A DNA stretch of 64,000 bases from Bacillus sp. 123MFChir2 (GTDB taxonomy: Bacteria; Bacillota; Bacilli; Bacillales; Bacillaceae_G), in NCBI RefSeq assembly GCF_000383235.1, contig NZ_KB910936.1:1-64000 (forward strand), written 5' to 3'. The number at the start of each line of letters is the position of its first letter. Within the stretch, counting starts at the first letter, position 1. The notes beneath the pieces are model-generated. The model had not been told where the DNA came from and made no database searches. It was given only the letters and a program-made list of their open reading frames with translations. The position numbers were made by a program, and so were the translations under genes. Shown one piece after another: positions 40,394 through 50,791 of this stretch.

Positions 40394-41452
40394 TTGAAGA
40401 ATCTTAAAATTATTTGGATTTATCGGTTAGGTTTATTATTGCTGATTTTTTTATGTTTACTTGTCTTTTTGAAAATTAAGCCACTGTGGGCACCGATTTT
40501 ATTTGTGCTTAAGGTCGCCATTACACCATTTTTACTGGCTTGCTTTATTGCTTATTTGTTGCATCCGCTTATTGAAAAATTACATGAAAAAGGTGTGCCG
40601 CGCACACTTGCCATTTTACTCATTTACATTCTTTTCTTTGGCGGTATTGGATACGGTGTGTATAAAGGAACACCAGCCGTTGTTGCGCAGCTCCAAGAAA
40701 TGAATGAACAATTCCCGCAATTTGTAAATATGTATGAAACGTGGACGGATGGAGTAAGAGAGCAAACTGAAAATTTTCCTGAGTTTGTGAATGAGAAAGT
40801 GAAGCAAATATTTGTAGGAGTTGAAGGGAAGATACAAACGCTTTTAAATAAAGTAATGAGTACAGCAAGAGGAATACTTGATTCCCTTCTTATCATTTTC
40901 TTAATTCCATTTATCGTATTTTATATATTAAAAGACTACGGAGAGTTTTATCATATTTTTTGGAAGGTTATACCATCTAAATGGCGGAAGGATGGGCAAC
41001 AGTTAGCAAAAGAAATTGATAAGTCTCTTGGAAATTACATTCGCGGTCAATTATTTGTTTGTTTAATTTTAGGCGGTGTTTCTGCGTTAGCCTTTTGGTT
41101 TATCGGGATGAAATATCCATTGCTGTTAGGAATTATTGTTGGGGTTACTGATATTATCCCGTATTTCGGCCCTATTTTAGGGGCAATCCCAACATTAATG
41201 ATTGCTGCAACAGTATCGATGAATTTAGTTATTAAAGCTGGTATTGCGCTTGCGATTTTACAATTTGTTGAGAGTAATATACTATCTCCATATATTGTAG
41301 GAAGGTCGTTGCGGATGCACCCAGTTGTGATTATGCTTGCGCTGCTTGTTGGCGGAGAAATTGGCGGTATTGTCGGACTTTTATTGTCCGTGCCGCTGTT
41401 AGCAGTTCTTCGTACGATTATTGTACACACTAAGCTGTATTGGAAACATTGA
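40394..41452 (+). CDS. yrrI: AI-2E-family (PF01594) transporter, YrrI-like
   Basis: 352 residues from TTG 40394, with AGGAGG about 8 nt upstream. About eight membrane segments in the family pattern: two N-terminal pairs (LLLLIFLCLLVFLKI, ITPFLLACFIAYLLHPLIEKL), an amphipathic central stretch (VVAQLQEMNEQFPQFVNMYETW), then IPFIVFYILKDYGEFY and GVTDIIPYFGPILGAIPTLMIA, the signature P-loop-like block. Members include TqsA and a Na/Li antiporter; the substrate here is unknown. Location before alaS equals YrrI. Confidence 0.9.
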   Translation: MKNLKIIWIYRLGLLLLIFLCLLVFLKIKPLWAPILFVLKVAITPFLLACFIAYLLHPLIEKLHEKGVPRTLAILLIYILFFGGIGYGVYKGTPAVVAQLQEMNEQFPQFVNMYETWTDGVREQTENFPEFVNEKVKQIFVGVEGKIQTLLNKVMSTARGILDSLLIIFLIPFIVFYILKDYGEFYHIFWKVIPSKWRKDGQQLAKEIDKSLGNYIRGQLFVCLILGGVSALAFWFIGMKYPLLLGIIVGVTDIIPYFGPILGAIPTLMIAATVSMNLVIKAGIALAILQFVESNILSPYIVGRSLRMHPVVIMLALLVGGEIGGIVGLLLSVPLLAVLRTIIVHTKLYWKH

Positions 41453-41477
41453 CAAACGGAAATGGATTCGCTACAAT
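41449..41477 (+). promoter_or_regulatory. Sigma-A promoter of alaS
   Basis: TTGACA (41449-41454), exact 17-bp spacer, TACAAT (41472-41477). The -35 overlaps the stop codon of the previous gene. Confidence 0.88.
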
Positions 41478-41483
41478 TTTGGC

Positions 41484-41785
41484 ATATAGTATATGATAAA
41501 TTGATGATGGAACGAGTATGTTACAGTCCATTTTGCAGAGAGAGGCTTCCTTAGGCTGTAAGAAGCTTCAAATGAAGGGTAACAGAACGCTATTCCTGAG
41601 AGCAGCTAATCCCTGCCGTCTTGCCACGTTACGGCAACTTGAGGTGATGAAATATATGCATATGATTACGCTATGCAATCTAGCTGTCGTGTCTAAAAGT
41701 GAGACACTTCTGCTTTTTATTTCATAATCAGGGTGGTAACGCGAGTCAACTCTCGTCCCTGTTATAGGGGACGGGAGTTTTTTGT
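41484..41785 (+). promoter_or_regulatory. T-box leader of alaS, specifier GCT (Ala)
   Basis: Stem I shows GGAAC-GAGTA-TGTTAC on the 5' side and GTAACA-gaac-GCT-a-TTCC on the 3' side, so the specifier is GCT (41589-41591). The T-box AGGGTGGTAACGCG (41730-41743) has TGGT, which pairs with the ACCA end (A73) of tRNA-Ala. The terminator stem ctctcgtccct/aggggacgggag (about 41749-41777) ends in six T. Confidence 0.95.
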
Positions 41786-41819
41786 TTTCTAATTGATATT
41801 AATGAAGGAGGAAATACAT

Positions 41820-44462
41820 ATGAAACACTTAACAGGCGCACAAATTCGTCAAATGTTTTTAGATTTTTTCCAGGAAAAAGGACATGCGGTAGAACCAAGT
41901 GCATCATTAGTTCCGCACGAAGATCCATCTCTTTTATGGATTAACAGCGGTGTTGCAACGCTGAAAAAATATTTTGATGGCCGCGTAATTCCGCAAAACC
42001 CACGCATTACAAATGCGCAAAAATCAATTCGTACAAACGATATTGAAAATGTAGGAAAAACAGCTCGTCACCATACATTCTTTGAAATGTTAGGGAACTT
42101 CTCGATTGGTGATTACTTCAAAGAAGAAGCGATTACATGGGCTTGGGAATTTTTAACAAGTGATAAGTGGATTGGATTCGATAAAGAATTACTATCTGTT
42201 ACGATTCATCCAGAAGACGAAGAAGCATTTACGATTTGGCATGAAAAAATGGGCGTGCCAAAAGAGCGCATTATTCGTTTGGAAGAAAACTTCTGGGATA
42301 TCGGCGAAGGGCCAAGTGGACCAAATACAGAAATTTTCTACGACCGCGGAGAAGCTTATGGCAATGATTTTAGTGACCCAGAATTATATCCAGGCGGAGA
42401 AAACGAGCGTTATTTAGAAGTGTGGAACCTTGTATTCTCACAATTTAACCATAACCCTGATGGTACGTATACGCCGCTTCCAAAGAAAAATATTGATACA
42501 GGGATGGGTCTTGAGCGTATGGTGTCTGTTGTACAAAACGTGCCAACGAACTTTGACACTGACTTATTTATGCCAATTATTAACGCGGCAGAAGCAATTT
42601 CTGGTGAAAAATATCGTGCTGGTAATCAAGAACAAGACACAGCATTTAAAGTAGTTGCTGACCATATTCGTACAGTAACGTTTGCTGTTGGGGACGGAGC
42701 TCTTCCTTCTAACGAAGGCCGCGGTTATGTATTACGTCGTTTATTACGCCGCGCTGTGCGTTATGCGAAGAAACTAAACATTAACCGTCCATTTATGTAC
42801 GAATTAGTACCAGTAGTTGGGGAAGTAATGAAAGACTTCTATCCAGAAGTTCTAGAAAAGAAAGATTTCATTGCACGTGTTGTGAAAAATGAAGAGGAGC
42901 GTTTCCATGAAACACTTCATGATGGTGAAGCAATTTTAGCTGAAGTAATCGGTAAAGCAAATTCCGCAAAATCAACAGTTATTTCTGGCGAAGACGCATT
43001 CCGTCTATATGACACATACGGATTCCCAATTGAGTTAACAGAAGAATATGCAGAAGAAGCTGGCATGACAGTTGATCATGAAGGCTTTGAAGCAGAGATG
43101 GAAAAACAACGTGAGCGTGCACGTGCAGCTCGTCAAGACGTTGATTCTATGCAAGTGCAAGGCGGCGTTCTTGGAGAAATTAAAGTAGCGAGCGAATTTG
43201 TTGGTTATGGTACGGTAGCTACAGAAAGTAACGTTGTTGCACTTGTGAAAAATGGTGAGTTTACAGATAGCTTACAAGCTGGTGAAGAAGGACAATTAAT
43301 GTTAGATGTAACACCATTCTATGCTGAGAGCGGTGGTCAAATTGCTGACCGTGGTTATCTTCTTGCTGATGGCGTAAAGGTACTTGTAAAAGACGTACAA
43401 AAAGCGCCTAATGGTCAAAATTTACACAAAGTAGTTGTAGAAGAAGGAACATTAACGAAAGATGCAGCAGTAAAAACGTTAATCGATACGAAAAACCGTG
43501 CAGCAATCGTGAAAAACCATACAGCAACTCACCTTCTGCACCAAGCATTAAAAGATATCCTTGGCGGACACGTAAACCAAGCGGGATCTCTTGTAACATC
43601 AGACCGTTTACGTTTTGATTTCTCTCACTTTGGTCAAGTGCAAGCAGATGAACTTGAAAAAATTGAGCGTATTGTAAACGAGAAAATTTGGGAAAGTATC
43701 ACAGTAGACATTTCTCAAAAAGCAATTGAAGAAGCAAAAGAGATGGGTGCAATGGCACTATTCGGGGAAAAATACGGGGATGTAGTACGCGTTGTACAAG
43801 TAGGCGATTATAGCTTAGAGCTTTGCGGCGGTTGTCACGTAGATAATACAGCATCTATCGGGATTTTCAAAATTGTTGCTGAATCTGGTATCGGAGCAGG
43901 AACGCGCCGTATTGAGGCAGTAACCGGGAAATCGGCATATGAACTAATGAACGAACAAGTAGGTTTATTAAAAGAAGCAGCAAATAAAATGAAAACAAAC
44001 TCAAAAGACATTTTAACTAGAGTAGATGGCTTATTTGCTGAAGTAAAACAACTGCAAAAAGAAAATGAATCTCTTGCAGCAAAACTAAGCAACATTGAAG
44101 CTGGTAACTTAACAGATGCAGTGCGTACAATTGATGGTGTAAATGTACTTGCGACGAAAGTAAATGTTGCAGATATGAACAACTTACGTACGATGATGGA
44201 TGATTTAAAGAATAAATTACAATCTGGGGTTATTGTGCTTACAGCAGTAAATGATGATAAAGTTAACATTCTTGCTGGTGTAACAAAAGATTTAATTGAA
44301 CAAGGATACCATGCTGGTAAACTTGTGAAAGAAGTAGCTTCTCGCTGTGGCGGCGGTGGTGGTGGTCGTCCTGATATGGCACAAGCTGGTGGTAAAAACC
44401 CAGCACAAGTAGATGATGCGCTAGCATTTGTAGAAGAGTACGTTAAATCTGTTTCAAAATAA
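41820..44462 (+). CDS. alaS: Alanyl-tRNA synthetase
   Basis: 880 residues from ATG 41820 ([17 protein letters not shown]), behind AAGGAGGAAATA. The class II core is N-terminal ([53 protein letters not shown]-type region). The editing domain carries the zinc-binding HTATHLLH and CGGCHV motifs (about 560-670). A coiled coil and a DHHA1 C-terminal domain ending near [17 protein letters not shown] complete it. Transcribed through the Ala T-box. Confidence 0.98.
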   Translation: MKHLTGAQIRQMFLDFFQEKGHAVEPSASLVPHEDPSLLWINSGVATLKKYFDGRVIPQNPRITNAQKSIRTNDIENVGKTARHHTFFEMLGNFSIGDYFKEEAITWAWEFLTSDKWIGFDKELLSVTIHPEDEEAFTIWHEKMGVPKERIIRLEENFWDIGEGPSGPNTEIFYDRGEAYGNDFSDPELYPGGENERYLEVWNLVFSQFNHNPDGTYTPLPKKNIDTGMGLERMVSVVQNVPTNFDTDLFMPIINAAEAISGEKYRAGNQEQDTAFKVVADHIRTVTFAVGDGALPSNEGRGYVLRRLLRRAVRYAKKLNINRPFMYELVPVVGEVMKDFYPEVLEKKDFIARVVKNEEERFHETLHDGEAILAEVIGKANSAKSTVISGEDAFRLYDTYGFPIELTEEYAEEAGMTVDHEGFEAEMEKQRERARAARQDVDSMQVQGGVLGEIKVASEFVGYGTVATESNVVALVKNGEFTDSLQAGEEGQLMLDVTPFYAESGGQIADRGYLLADGVKVLVKDVQKAPNGQNLHKVVVEEGTLTKDAAVKTLIDTKNRAAIVKNHTATHLLHQALKDILGGHVNQAGSLVTSDRLRFDFSHFGQVQADELEKIERIVNEKIWESITVDISQKAIEEAKEMGAMALFGEKYGDVVRVVQVGDYSLELCGGCHVDNTASIGIFKIVAESGIGAGTRRIEAVTGKSAYELMNEQVGLLKEAANKMKTNSKDILTRVDGLFAEVKQLQKENESLAAKLSNIEAGNLTDAVRTIDGVNVLATKVNVADMNNLRTMMDDLKNKLQSGVIVLTAVNDDKVNILAGVTKDLIEQGYHAGKLVKEVASRCGGGGGGRPDMAQAGGKNPAQVDDALAFVEEYVKSVSK

Positions 44463-44535
44463 TGAGATAGTAGTGTACAATAGTAGGGAGAAGGGATATC
44501 TTTCTCCCTATACCTAGTAAAGTGAGGTGCTTAAA

Positions 44536-44802
44536 ATGGACGGATTCGATAAAACGATGAAGTTTAACTTCCAAGAAGAAAAACAGAATGTCCATGTCAA
44601 TGACGTACTATTAACTGTGTATGATGCACTTCAAGAAAAAGGATATAATCCGATTAATCAAATCGTCGGTTATTTATTAAGCGGCGATCCTGCATACATA
44701 CCACGTCATAAAGATGCTCGCAATGTTATTCGTAAGCTAGAACGTGATGAATTGATTGAGGAGCTTGTTAAGTCTTACTTGAAACATCATCGTGAGGAGT
44801 AG
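44536..44802 (+). CDS. ireB: IreB-family (UPF0297) regulatory phosphoprotein
   Basis: 88 residues from ATG 44536 ([16 protein letters not shown]), 7 nt after GAGGTG. The typical IreB text [40 protein letters not shown] is present. In Enterococcus IreB is phosphorylated on N-terminal Thr residues by the PASTA kinase IreK and negatively affects cephalosporin tolerance. The role in bacilli (YrzL) is unclear. alaS-ireB-ruvX-yrzB is a conserved cluster; ruvX starts 3 bp after this stop. Confidence 0.95.
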   Translation: MDGFDKTMKFNFQEEKQNVHVNDVLLTVYDALQEKGYNPINQIVGYLLSGDPAYIPRHKDARNVIRKLERDELIEELVKSYLKHHREE

Positions 44803-44805
44803 TTT

Positions 44806-45219
44806 ATGCGTATATTAGGTTTAGATGTTGGTACAAAAACAGTCGGCGTTGCAATAAGCGATGAGATGGGCTGGACGGCGCAAGGTTTGGAAACGATTAA
44901 AATTAATGAAGAAAGAGGCGAGTTTGGTTTTAATCGTATTTCTGAATTAGTAAAACAGTACAATGTGGACAAGATAGTAGTAGGATTGCCTAAGAACATG
45001 AATGGTACAATCGGTCCGCGAGGCGAAGCTTGCCAGCAATTTGCGGAAAACTTGCATGAGCTTTTTCAATTAGAAGTTGTACTGTGGGATGAACGCTTGT
45101 CAACAATGGCAGCGGAGCGCTTGCTCATTTCGGCAGATGTAAGCCGGAAAAAACGAAAGCAAGTTATCGATAAGATGGCGGCTGTCGTAATTTTGCAAGG
45201 ATATTTAGATAGTAAATAA
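44806..45219 (+). CDS. ruvX: Pre-16S rRNA nuclease / Holliday junction resolvase-like protein YqgF
   Basis: 137 residues, RNase H-like fold: [20 protein letters not shown] with the first acidic residue, [19 protein letters not shown], and [15 protein letters not shown] with DE. The C-terminal [15 protein letters not shown] contains a further acidic residue. In E. coli YqgF processes the 5' end of 16S rRNA. Start ATG 44806 sits 3 bp after ireB with GAGGAG inside the end of that gene. Confidence 0.95.
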   Translation: MRILGLDVGTKTVGVAISDEMGWTAQGLETIKINEERGEFGFNRISELVKQYNVDKIVVGLPKNMNGTIGPRGEACQQFAENLHELFQLEVVLWDERLSTMAAERLLISADVSRKKRKQVIDKMAAVVILQGYLDSK

Positions 45220-45231
45220 GAGGTGACCATA

Positions 45232-45516
45232 ATGGAAGAAAATCAAATTACAATTGTTGACGAAAAAGGTAACGAACATCTATGTGAAATTATTTTCACT
45301 TTTGATGCTGAAAAATTCGGTAAAAAATCTTACGTAGTATTCTCACCGATCGGTGAAGTTGACGAAGATGGCGATCCGATTTATGATGCAATGGCTTTCG
45401 AGCAAAACGAAGATGAGTCTGGTGGCACATTACTTCCAATCGAATCAGAAGAAGAGTGGGAAATGGTACAAGAAATGTTTAACACTCTTGCTGAAGAAGA
45501 AGGCGAACAAGCTTAA
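45232..45516 (+). CDS. yrzB: DUF1292 acidic protein (YrzB-like)
   Basis: 94 residues from ATG 45232 (MEENQITIVDEKGNEHLCEI), behind AGAGGTGACC; GTG 45223 is a less likely start. Highly acidic throughout, with VVFSPIGEVDEDGDPIYDAMAFEQNEDE and a helical end EEEWEMVQEMFNTLAEEEG. DUF1292 proteins occur with ireB and ruvX in Firmicutes. Function unknown. Confidence 0.92.
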   Translation: MEENQITIVDEKGNEHLCEIIFTFDAEKFGKKSYVVFSPIGEVDEDGDPIYDAMAFEQNEDESGGTLLPIESEEEWEMVQEMFNTLAEEEGEQA

Positions 45517-45526
45517 TATGGGAAAT

Positions 45527-45565
45527 GTAAAGAAACTGATTTCAATATGAAATCAGTTTCTTTAC
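45527..45565 (+). terminator. Terminator of the alaS-ireB-ruvX-yrzB unit
   Basis: Perfect 17-bp stem: 45527-45543 pairs with 45549-45565, loop AATAT. The T-rich part lies inside the 3' arm. Confidence 0.85.
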
Positions 45566-45738
45566 TATATATATCCAAATTAAAAAACCGACATAAAAAC
45601 CTCTTTCTTTTTAGGGGAGGACAAGAGCATCTAGCCGTGCATAGAAGCGGTCAGGTCCTTTTCCTGCCTTCTAAAACAAAGGGCGCAAGCAAGTACAGGT
45701 CGTGTTGCAGCCTGCATAACAGCTAAAAGTGTAAAATG
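45564..45738 (-). repeat. Dispersed repeat copy R8 (reverse)
   Basis: Starts ctatatatatccaaattaaa, carries gagcatctagccgtgcatagaa and cggtcaggtccttttcctgcc, then ends near gcctgcataacagctaaaag. The far end (ATATAAAT type) is missing. Confidence 0.88.
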
Positions 45739-45869
45739 ACGTGCTTAAAGATTGTTAATTATCTTTTTATCAGTAGATGTAAACTATATTTGTAGGATGA
45801 ATGAAAGATTTTTTTTATCGAAAGCATGCCGTTCTTTGTAGTATAATAGTACAGATTGCAGAAAAAAGA

Positions 45870-45900
45870 AAAAACATGTCTAACGGTAGACATGTTTTTT
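45870..45900 (+). terminator. Hairpin upstream of mltG
   Basis: Perfect 12-bp stem aaaaacatgtct (45870-45881) with agacatgttttt (45888-45899) ending in T. It lies only about 20 bp after a TATAAT element (45842-45847), so it could attenuate a promoter. The -35 is poor. Confidence 0.6.
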
Positions 45901-45970
45901 AATGTTCCGTAGATTTTGTATAGGGTATACCCGTGCAGTCTATAATGGGGAGTAAGGAGGAAGTGCGGTA

Positions 45971-47041
45971 GTGGGTCAAAAGAAAACCAAAAAACTAAGA
46001 CAAGTGATTACTGTTATTTTCGTTGCATTGCTTGTTGTATGCGGCGGTACGTATGCGTATGTTACATCAGCTTTACAACCACTAAATCCAGCAAGTAAAC
46101 AAGAAATTGAAGTGGAAATTCCAAAAGGTTCTTCTACAAGTAAGATCGGAGAGGTTTTGGAGGATAAAGGAATTGTGAAAAACGGGACTATATTTAGTTT
46201 TTATGCAAAAATGAAATCCAAAAATTTACAAGCTGGCGTATATTTGTTAAACCCATCAATGAATACAGAGGAAATAATGGGGCAAATGTCATCAGGTAAT
46301 GTGCATCGTCCAGTTGCTTATAAAGTGACAGTTAAAGAAGGTGCACAAGTTGTTGAAATTGCAGATACAATTGCAAAGGAATTGAAGTGGAATAAAGAAG
46401 ATGTTGTTCGCCAATTAAACGATAAAGCATTTGTACAAAAATTACAGAAGAAATATCCGGTTTTATTAACAGATAAAATTTTTGATGCAAATATTAAATA
46501 TTCATTGGAAGGATATTTATATCCAGCAACGTATCCTTTTTATAAAAAGGGCGTAACGTTAGAAGAAATTATTATTCCAATGTTAGAGAAAACAAACAAG
46601 CTTATTGTTGAAAATGAACAGAAAATGAAAGCGAAAAATTGGGATGTTCATCAATTATTAACTTTATCTTCGCTTATTGAAGAAGAAGCAACAGGTTATA
46701 CAGATCGCCAAAAAATTGCAAGTGTGTTCTATAATCGTTTAGCGAAAGGAATGCCTTTGCAAACAGATCCAACGGTGTTATATGCATTAGGTAAGCATAA
46801 AGAGCGTGTATTATATGATGATTTAAAAGTAAACTCTCCGTATAATACATACGTTATAAAAGGGTTACCAGTTGGACCAATTTCGAATTCTAGTGTAAAA
46901 TCATTACAGGCAGCACTTGAACCTGAAAAAACAGATTATTATTATTTCTTGGCGGCACCAGACGGTCAAGTGTACTACGCGAAGACATTAGAAGAACATA
47001 ACGCGTTAAAACAAAAATATATTACACAAAAGCAATCGTAA
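45971..47041 (+). CDS. mltG: Endolytic murein transglycosylase MltG (YceG-like, YrrL)
   Basis: 356 residues from GTG 45971, behind AAGGAGGAAG. A short basic cytoplasmic tail (GQKKTKKLRQ), a membrane anchor (VITVIFVALLVVCGGTYAYVTS, about 12-33), a LysM-like portion (EIPKGSSTSKIGEVLEDKGI) and the YceG catalytic domain with LSSLIEEEATGYTDRQKIASVFYNRL (catalytic Glu near 237) and LQTDPTVLYALG. It cuts nascent glycan strands next to the membrane. Precedes trmR as in B. subtilis. Confidence 0.95.
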   Translation: MGQKKTKKLRQVITVIFVALLVVCGGTYAYVTSALQPLNPASKQEIEVEIPKGSSTSKIGEVLEDKGIVKNGTIFSFYAKMKSKNLQAGVYLLNPSMNTEEIMGQMSSGNVHRPVAYKVTVKEGAQVVEIADTIAKELKWNKEDVVRQLNDKAFVQKLQKKYPVLLTDKIFDANIKYSLEGYLYPATYPFYKKGVTLEEIIIPMLEKTNKLIVENEQKMKAKNWDVHQLLTLSSLIEEEATGYTDRQKIASVFYNRLAKGMPLQTDPTVLYALGKHKERVLYDDLKVNSPYNTYVIKGLPVGPISNSSVKSLQAALEPEKTDYYYFLAAPDGQVYYAKTLEEHNALKQKYITQKQS

Positions 47042-47048
47042 ATTTTTT

Positions 47049-47086
47049 GAGGGAAGCGAGAAAAATTCGCATATCCCTCTTTTTTA
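47049..47086 (+). terminator. Terminator of mltG
   Basis: gaggga (47049-47054) pairs with tccctc (47074-47079), enclosing gcga/tcgc, then TTTTTTA. Confidence 0.85.
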
Positions 47087-47238
47087 TGATAAAATATACC
47101 GGGTTAAAAACTGGTAGAAGAATCGTTTTTAATATAGAAACGGGACGTACAAGCTAAGGAGAGAGCGGGCTTGTATTTTTCTTTCCACATAGAGACAATA
47201 TTCTTTTTTACTTCTCCATGCGATAAGGAGGACTATCT

Positions 47239-47886
47239 ATGGAGCAACAAGATGTAGTTTGTGAATATTTGCTGTCTTTTATCGATCCAAAAGATGAGCT
47301 TATTCTTGAAATGGAACAGTATGCACGTGAGCAACATGTACCAATTATGGATCGCCTTGGTATGGAATTTATGTTGCAATTTTTGCGTTTAATTGGGCCA
47401 AAGAGCATATTAGAACTTGGTACAGCAATTGGATATTCTAGCATTCGCATGATGCAAGCTATTCCAAATTCAAGCATTGTGACAGTAGAGCGAAACGCAG
47501 ATCGATATGAAAAAGCACTTGAATATATAAATCGTTCCCTAGTAAAAGAGCGCATTTCTGTTATTTTTGGAGATGCTTTAGAAACAGGGGAACAAGTAAA
47601 AGAACATGGCACATTTGATGTTATTTTTATTGATGCAGCAAAAGGGCAATATCGTCGCTTTTTTGACATATATGAGCCGTTATTAAATCCTGGCGGTGTC
47701 ATTATTTCAGATAATGTACTATATCACGGTCTTGTGACGACAAAGGAACACATTGAAAATAGACGTACACGCGGTTTAATTAGACGAATCAAAACGTATA
47801 ACGAGTGGCTCATGAATCATGAAGGATATGATACAACCATTTTCCCAATTGGTGACGGGGTAGCAGTGAGTAAAAAGAAAGGGTGA
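47239..47886 (+). CDS. trmR: tRNA 5-hydroxyuridine methyltransferase TrmR (YrrM)
   Basis: 215 residues, class I SAM methyltransferase of the O-methyltransferase 3 family. Motif I SILELGTAIGYSSIRM (about 54-69), motif DVIFIDAAKGQY (about 129-140) and PGGVIISDNVLYHG are clear. In B. subtilis YrrM methylates ho5U34 to mo5U34 in tRNA. The two U32 peptidase-like genes that follow make the ho5U substrate, so the three form one pathway unit. Start ATG 47239 after AAGGAGGAC. Confidence 0.93.
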   Translation: MEQQDVVCEYLLSFIDPKDELILEMEQYAREQHVPIMDRLGMEFMLQFLRLIGPKSILELGTAIGYSSIRMMQAIPNSSIVTVERNADRYEKALEYINRSLVKERISVIFGDALETGEQVKEHGTFDVIFIDAAKGQYRRFFDIYEPLLNPGGVIISDNVLYHGLVTTKEHIENRRTRGLIRRIKTYNEWLMNHEGYDTTIFPIGDGVAVSKKKG

Positions 47887-47892
47887 CAGGCA

Positions 47893-48822
47893 ATGAAAAA
47901 ACCTGAGTTGTTAGTAACGCCAAAAACAGTGGCGGATATCGAACCACTTGCGAAGGCAGGCGCGGATGCAGTGATGATTGGTGAACAAAAGTTTGGCTTA
48001 CGTTTAGCTGGTGAATTTTCTCGCGAGGATGTAAAAGAAGCGGTAGCAATTGCACATGAAAATAATATGAAAGTATATGTCGCAATGAATGCGATGTTCC
48101 ACAATGAGAAAGTAGAAGCTTTACAAGATTACGTTTCATTTTTACAAGAAGTAAACGTAGATGCAGTTGTATTTGGAGATCCAGCTGTATTAATGACGGT
48201 GCGTGAAGTTGCCCCAAATATGAAAATGCACTGGAATACAGAAACAACAGCAACGAACTGGTTTACATGTAATTACTGGGGACGTAAAGGTGCAAAACGT
48301 GCTGTGTTAGCTCGTGAATTAAGCTTAGATGCAATTGTTGAGCTAAAAGAACATGCAGAAGTAGAAATAGAAGTACAAATTCACGGTATGACATGTATGT
48401 TTCAGTCGAAGCGTTCTTTAGTAGGAAACTACTTCGAATATCAAGGTCGTGAAATGGAAATCGAGAAGAAGAAATACGAAGAGAACATGTTCTTGCATGA
48501 TGCAGAGCGTAACAATAAGTATCCAATTTATGAAGATGAAAACGGTACGCACATTATGAGTCCAAATGACATTTGCTTCATCGACGAGCTAGAAGAGTTA
48601 ATTGATGCAGAAATTGATAGTTTAAAAATTGAGGGTGTATTAAAAAGCTCTGAGTATATCATTGAAGTGACAAAGAAATATCGTAAGGCGATTGATTTAT
48701 GTGTAGAAAATCGTGACGCATATTACGATGTGAAAGACGACTTATATAAAGAGATTGAAGAATTACAACCAGTAAATCGTCCGTTAGATACAGGGTTCTT
48801 CTTTAAAGAAACGGTTTATTAA
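47893..48822 (+). CDS. trhP1: U32-family tRNA hydroxylation protein TrhP1 (YrrN)
   Basis: 309 residues. Peptidase U32 family TIM-barrel-like start (KPELLVTPKTVADIEPLAKAGADAVMIGEQKFGLR), VYVAMNAMFHNEKVE, and the C-terminal SLKIEGVLKSSEYIIEVTKKYRKAID. It lacks the CCQSCRW Fe-S/Cys-rich motif present in its neighbour. YrrN and YrrO act together in prephenate-dependent ho5U34 formation. Start ATG 47893, 6 bp after the trmR stop. Confidence 0.9.
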   Translation: MKKPELLVTPKTVADIEPLAKAGADAVMIGEQKFGLRLAGEFSREDVKEAVAIAHENNMKVYVAMNAMFHNEKVEALQDYVSFLQEVNVDAVVFGDPAVLMTVREVAPNMKMHWNTETTATNWFTCNYWGRKGAKRAVLARELSLDAIVELKEHAEVEIEVQIHGMTCMFQSKRSLVGNYFEYQGREMEIEKKKYEENMFLHDAERNNKYPIYEDENGTHIMSPNDICFIDELEELIDAEIDSLKIEGVLKSSEYIIEVTKKYRKAIDLCVENRDAYYDVKDDLYKEIEELQPVNRPLDTGFFFKETVY

Positions 48823-48839
48823 AATAGGAGGTAACGTAC

Positions 48840-50120
48840 ATGAGTTTTCAAGAAATTTCACGCGTCATTAACGGAAAGCGTGTTATTGTAAAAAAACCTG
48901 AGTTATTAATGCCCGCAGGAAACCTAGAAAAATTAAAAATAGCTATTCATTACGGCGCAGATGCTGTATTTTTAGGAGGACAAGAATTTGGTCTTCGTTC
49001 GAATGCAGGGAACTTCACGTTAGAAGACATGGCTGAAGGCGTTGAATTTGCAAAGAAGTACGGTGCAAAAATATATGTTACAACAAATATCTTTGCTCAT
49101 AATGAAAATATGGATGGGCTAGAAGAATATTTAAGAGGGATTGAAAAAGCAGGTGTAACAGGTATAATCGTTGCAGACCCTCTTATCATCGAAACATGTA
49201 AACGCGTAGCTCCTTCTGTGGAAATTCATTTAAGTACACAGCAATCATTATCAAACTGGAAAGCGTCCCAGTATTGGAAAGAAGAAGGATTGCACCGCCT
49301 TGTACTTGCTCGTGAAGTAAGCTATGAGGAAATGAAAGAAATTAAAGAAAAAGTGGATATTGAAATTGAAGCATTTATTCATGGTGCAATGTGCATTGCT
49401 TACTCTGGAAGATGTACATTAAGTAATCATATGACAGCGCGTGACTCAAACCGTGGTGGTTGCTGCCAGTCTTGTCGCTGGGATTATGATTTAATTCAAA
49501 CAGTATCGCAACATAAAGAGGCACAAGAACTTCCTCTATTCCAGGAAGAGGATGCTCCGTTTGCAATGAGTCCAAAAGACTTAAATCTTATTTTATCAAT
49601 TCCGAAGATGATTGAAATTGGAATTGACAGCTTGAAAGTTGAAGGCCGCATGAAATCTATTCACTATATTGCAACTGTAGCAACTGTATACCGCAAAGTA
49701 ATTGATACGTATTGCGGGGACCCAGACAACTTCGAGTTTAAACAAGAATGGTTAGAAGAGCTTGATAAATGTGCAAATCGTGATACAGCGCCTGCATTCT
49801 TTGAAGGAGTTCCAGGGCACTTAGAGCAAATGTATGGAAATCATAGTAAGAAAACAACGTATGATTTTGCTGGTTTAGTGTTAGATTATAATGAAGAAAC
49901 TGGCATTGCGACAGTAGAGCAGCGTAACTACTTCAAGCCAGGTCAGGAAGTTGAGTTCTTTGGGCCAGAAATTGAAAACTTTACACAAACGGTGGAAAAA
50001 ATTTGGGATGAGGATGGAAACGAATTAGATGCAGCGAGACATCCGCTGCAAATCGTGAAATTCAAAGTGGATCGACCAGTGTATGTGAACAACATGATGC
50101 GAAAAAGCATACTTCAATAA
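48840..50120 (+). CDS. trhP2: U32-family tRNA hydroxylation protein TrhP2 (YrrO)
   Basis: 426 residues. KPELLMPAGNLEKLKIAIHYGADAVFLGGQEFGLRSNAGNF at the N-terminus, the U32 signature EAFIHGAMCIAYSGRCTLSNHMTARDSNRGGCCQSCRWDY (about 178-217) with clustered cysteines, and IDSLKVEGRMKSIHYIA. A C-terminal beta-barrel extension (from about 340) is typical. Partner of the preceding gene, 17 bp apart. Start behind AGGAGGTAACG. Confidence 0.93.
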   Translation: MSFQEISRVINGKRVIVKKPELLMPAGNLEKLKIAIHYGADAVFLGGQEFGLRSNAGNFTLEDMAEGVEFAKKYGAKIYVTTNIFAHNENMDGLEEYLRGIEKAGVTGIIVADPLIIETCKRVAPSVEIHLSTQQSLSNWKASQYWKEEGLHRLVLAREVSYEEMKEIKEKVDIEIEAFIHGAMCIAYSGRCTLSNHMTARDSNRGGCCQSCRWDYDLIQTVSQHKEAQELPLFQEEDAPFAMSPKDLNLILSIPKMIEIGIDSLKVEGRMKSIHYIATVATVYRKVIDTYCGDPDNFEFKQEWLEELDKCANRDTAPAFFEGVPGHLEQMYGNHSKKTTYDFAGLVLDYNEETGIATVEQRNYFKPGQEVEFFGPEIENFTQTVEKIWDEDGNELDAARHPLQIVKFKVDRPVYVNNMMRKSILQ

Positions 50121-50137
50121 GAAAGAGTGGTAGTTGA

Positions 50138-50776
50138 ATGGGGACGAACAAGCCTGTTGTAATTGGAATTGCTGGTGGTTCAGGATCAGGTAAAACAAGT
50201 GTAACAAAAGCAATTTTTGATCAATTTCAAGGTCATTCCATTTTAATTTTGGAGCAAGATTATTATTACAAAGATCAAAGCCATTTGCCGATGGAAGAGC
50301 GTTTAAAAACAAACTATGATCATCCATTAGCATTTGATAATGACTTACTAATTGAGCACTTACATCAGTTGCTTTCCTATAAGCAGATTGAGAAACCTGT
50401 ATATGATTATACATTGCATACACGCTCAGAAGAAATTATTCCAGTAGAACCGAAAGATGTAATTATTTTAGAAGGGATTCTAATCTTAGAAGACCCACGT
50501 CTTTGCGATATAATGGACATTAAAGTATTTGTTGATACAGATGCTGACCTTCGCATCTTACGTCGTATGCAGCGCGACATTAAAGAACGTGGTCGTACGA
50601 TGGACTCAGTTATTGAACAATATGTAAATGTTGTGCGTCCAATGCACAATCAATTTATTGAGCCTTCTAAGAAATTTGCGGATATTATTATCCCAGAAGG
50701 TGGACAAAATCATGTTGCAATTGATATTATGGTCACAAAAATTGCAACAATTCTTGAAGAAAAAGTGAATTTGTAA
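50138..50776 (+). CDS. udk: Uridine kinase
   Basis: 212 residues, P-loop [13 protein letters not shown] (about 10-22), [31 protein letters not shown], and RDIKERGRT near 147-155, the lid region. It phosphorylates uridine and cytidine for salvage. Order trhP2-udk-greA is as in B. subtilis. Start ATG 50138 after AAAGAGTGG. Its stop is followed by a hairpin. Confidence 0.97.
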   Translation: MGTNKPVVIGIAGGSGSGKTSVTKAIFDQFQGHSILILEQDYYYKDQSHLPMEERLKTNYDHPLAFDNDLLIEHLHQLLSYKQIEKPVYDYTLHTRSEEIIPVEPKDVIILEGILILEDPRLCDIMDIKVFVDTDADLRILRRMQRDIKERGRTMDSVIEQYVNVVRPMHNQFIEPSKKFADIIIPEGGQNHVAIDIMVTKIATILEEKVNL

Positions 50777-50791
50777 TAGCATAGTAAAAGA

